From JACQFZ01 sp041485885 (lineage in GTDB: Bacteria; Pseudomonadota; Gammaproteobacteria; Acidiferrobacterales; Sulfurifustaceae), in NCBI GenBank assembly GCA_041485885.1, contig JBGPKL010000003.1:1-64000 (forward strand): a DNA stretch of 64,000 bases. Reading direction: 5' to 3'. Positions within the stretch are counted from its first letter, which is position 1; each line of letters opens with the position of its first letter. Shown in pieces: positions 62,073 through 64,000 of the stretch. The notes below the pieces were generated by a model. The model was not told the origin of the DNA, searched no databases, and saw nothing but the letters and a program-made list of their open reading frames with translations. A program made the translations under genes and the position numbers.

Positions 62073-63411
62073 CAGAGGTCGCGTAAAGATCGTGAGTATC
62101 GGCGTGCGCCACCATGACCTCATGAAATTCTCCGGCCGCAATATTCGCCGCATTCTCGACATAAACGACTCCGTCGATCTCCGGCGCGTCTGCGCTTGAG
62201 CGCGCGATAGCGATACCCTCTTCGATTTTGTCGACGAGCACGGTTAACGTCCGGCCAACCTTACGCGCGAGTCGAGCGCGCGATATCGCTTCCTGCTTCG
62301 CCATGAAGCACGCGCGCCGCTCCTGCTTGACCTCCTCGGGCACCGGATCCGGCAACGCGTTGGCCACCGCACCCTCGACCGCTGAGTAGGCGAAACATCC
62401 GACGCGATCGAGCTGCGCCGCGTCGATGAAATCGAGCAGCCGATTGAAATCGTCTTCCGTCTCTCCCGGGAAACCGACGATGAAGGTACTGCGCACCGTC
62501 AATTCGGGACAGATCGTGCGCCAGTTACGCAGGCGCGCGAGCGTGTCCTCCGCGCTCGCCGGACGTTTCATCAGCCGCAGCAGGCGCGCACTCGCATGCT
62601 GAAACGGTACGTCTAGGTATGGCAGGAGCTTGCCTTCCGCCATCAGCGGAATGACTTCATCGACGTGCGGATACGGATAAACGTAATGCAGCCGCACCCA
62701 CACGCCGAGCTCGCCGAGCGCACGCGTCAACTCGGTCATGCGCGTCTTGATCGGCCGGCCGCGCCAGAAACCGGTGCGGTACTTGATGTCAACGCCGTAC
62801 GCGCTGGTGTCCTGCGAAATGACCAGCAACTCCTTCACCCCCGCTTGCACCAGCGCCTCCGCTTCCTGCATCACCTCGCCGATCGGGCGGCTCACGAGAT
62901 CGCCGCGCATCGACGGAATAATGCAGAACGTGCAGCGGTGGTTGCATCCCTCTGCGATCTTGAGATAGGCGTAGTGGCGCGGCGTCAGCTTGATCCCGCC
63001 CGGCGGCACGAGATCCAGGAACGGATCGTGGACCTTCGGCAAATGTGCGTGCACCGCCTCCATCACCTCGGCGGCCGCATGCGGCCCCGTGACGGCGAGC
63101 ACCTTGGGGTGAGTGCGACGCACGATGTCGCCCTTGGCGCCGAGACAGCCCGTCACGATCACGCGACCGTTCTCTTGCAACGCCTCGCCGATCGCATCGA
63201 GCGACTCTTCGATCGCCGCGTCGATGAAGCCGCACGTGTTGACCACGACGAGATCCGCGCCGGCGTAATCCGGCGAGATCGCGTAACCCTCGGCGCGCAA
63301 CTGTGTCACAATTCGCTCCGAGTCGACCAACGCTTTCGGGCAACCGAGACTCACCATGCCAACGCGCGGCACCGCGCCCGAGGTCGCCAAGGTTTTTTTC
63401 GACGTCTTCAT
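62032..63411 (-). CDS. rimO: Ribosomal protein S12 methylthiotransferase RimO
   Basis: A 459-residue radical-SAM enzyme that adds a methylthio group to Asp of S12. The UPF0004 N-terminal domain (VGMVSLGCPKALVDSERIVT, VVVNTCGFIDAAIEES), the radical-SAM motif CNHRCTFC (IAEGCNHRCTFCIIPSMRGD) and a C-terminal TRAM domain are present. VSLGCPKALVDSE distinguishes RimO from MiaB. The upstream DsrE-like gene ends three bases before the ATG. Confidence 0.96.
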   Translation of the reverse strand: MKTSKKTLATSGAVPRVGMVSLGCPKALVDSERIVTQLRAEGYAISPDYAGADLVVVNTCGFIDAAIEESLDAIGEALQENGRVIVTGCLGAKGDIVRRTHPKVLAVTGPHAAAEVMEAVHAHLPKVHDPFLDLVPPGGIKLTPRHYAYLKIAEGCNHRCTFCIIPSMRGDLVSRPIGEVMQEAEALVQAGVKELLVISQDTSAYGVDIKYRTGFWRGRPIKTRMTELTRALGELGVWVRLHYVYPYPHVDEVIPLMAEGKLLPYLDVPFQHASARLLRLMKRPASAEDTLARLRNWRTICPELTVRSTFIVGFPGETEDDFNRLLDFIDAAQLDRVGCFAYSAVEGAVANALPDPVPEEVKQERRACFMAKQEAISRARLARKVGRTLTVLVDKIEEGIAIARSSADAPEIDGVVYVENAANIAAGEFHEVMVAHADTHDLYATSVRDASAGPAERTR

Positions 63412-63414
63412 CGA

Positions 63415-63945
63415 CTACTCGACTTTGATGTAAGCAAAACCTTGGCGTTGCAGCTCCGCGAGCCGCACGACGCCGGACGGCACGAGGGCAACGCCGGGCA
63501 TCAGCTTGGCCTCGGGAAGCCGCACCTGCTTGCGCGTGATGTCGCAAAGCTCGAGCGTCACGCCGTACACGTCCTGTAGCGTAATGAGGCGCTCGCGCAG
63601 CTCGCGGCGACGCGTCTTGAACACCGCGTCCTCGGCGAACGGCGTCTTCGCCAGTTTGTCGTCGGTCACGAATCGAATGCCATGCGCCACGAACACGATG
63701 CGGACGTCGTAGTCGGCGAGATCGGCGCGATACGTTTCGACCATGTTGCGCACGCTTGTCAGCATCGCGCTGAAGCGCCGCGGATCGGCGAAGTCCGCGT
63801 GATAGACCGCTTTCGGGCCGTCTAGCGATTGCGCCGACGGCGCATCGCTCGTTTCCGCCGCCTGCAGTCCGCTTGCCGCGAGCCACAGCAACAACGCAAC
63901 GCCAGGGTGGCGCCGCCCAGTCGCAACTCTTCTAATCGTTCGCAT
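63415..63945 (-). CDS. Periplasmic DsrE-like protein
   Basis: A 176-residue exported protein: signal peptide (LLLWLAASGLQA-AE), then a DsrE/DsrF-like fold (KAVYHADFADPRRFSAMLTS, VRIVFVAHGIRFVTD, LELCDITRKQ, VALVPSGVVRLAELQRQGFA). One mature Cys (ELCDIT) is at the position where sulfur-relay relatives carry their reactive Cys. The role is unknown; sulfur chemistry is inferred from the fold. It lies three bases upstream of rimO. Confidence 0.82.
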   Translation of the reverse strand: MRTIRRVATGRRHPGVALLLWLAASGLQAAETSDAPSAQSLDGPKAVYHADFADPRRFSAMLTSVRNMVETYRADLADYDVRIVFVAHGIRFVTDDKLAKTPFAEDAVFKTRRRELRERLITLQDVYGVTLELCDITRKQVRLPEAKLMPGVALVPSGVVRLAELQRQGFAYIKVE

Positions 63946-64000
63946 CTGATCTACTCCTGCCGCCTTGCGAGTAACACCTCTTTGATTGCGTGTATCCGAC

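Overview
The window looks like chromosomal DNA of a high-GC gammaproteobacterium, possibly one on a deep or uncultured branch. The evidence is gene content and order: rpsU, a GatB/YqeY-domain gene, dnaG and rpoD in one operon next to a tRNA-Ile2-type gene, tsaD beside plsY-folB-folK, gatCAB divergent from mreBCD-mrdA-rodA, and mltB-rlpA-dac-dat-lipB-lipA as a run. GTG, TTG and probably CTG starts are frequent. I cannot name a genus from the sequence alone.

Layout. 1-140: end of an ISL3-type insertion sequence. 264-6023: peroxiredoxin, methyltransferase, a YeiH-type transporter with a small membrane protein, a 2-hydroxyacid dehydrogenase, a small alpha/beta-hydrolase and a DUF72 protein. 6062-10741: a bacterial non-homologous end-joining set, ligD, ku and an HTH-TPR protein. 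10786-13300: an accessory patch, visibly more AT-rich, with a Shedu-like (DUF4263) nuclease gene, a DUF6883/DUF4926 pair and an amidase remnant. 13367-20390: a MASE4 histidine kinase, a sterol-desaturase-type hydroxylase, a DUF3047 protein, decayed membrane-protein genes and a secreted protein of galactose-oxidase fold.

20565-29633 is a surface-sensing region: a TonB-dependent receptor remnant, a TonB-like protein, an outer-membrane barrel, the 3' end of an Anbu-type protease gene, then a tight run of TonB-dependent receptor, YfiR-family periplasmic protein, CHASE8-HAMP histidine kinase, Rcp1-type response regulator and REC-GAF-GGDEF-EAL protein. The last five overlap or nearly abut and read as an outer-membrane-to-cyclic-di-GMP signalling operon. 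This is the best candidate for an undescribed system here.

29605-44981 holds housekeeping genes: gatB and gatA separated by a REP-associated tyrosine transposase with three REP-like hairpins, gatC, mreBCD, mrdA, rodA, mltB, rlpA, a DD-carboxypeptidase, a D-amino acid aminotransferase, lipB and lipA. These cover charging of tRNA-Gln/Asn, rod-shape cell-wall growth, peptidoglycan trimming and lipoate synthesis. 44982-52681 holds a DUF218 protein, a possible small lipoprotein, an RpfC-like hybrid kinase and glpK-glpD. 52746-63945 holds the tRNA, rpoD, dnaG, the YqeY-type gene, rpsU, tsaD, plsY, folB, folK, a pteridine-reductase-like SDR, a MidA-family methyltransferase, rimO and a periplasmic DsrE-like protein.

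No rRNA, CRISPR array, prophage or replication origin was recognised. All functional assignments come from reading protein motifs by eye. No database search was run.
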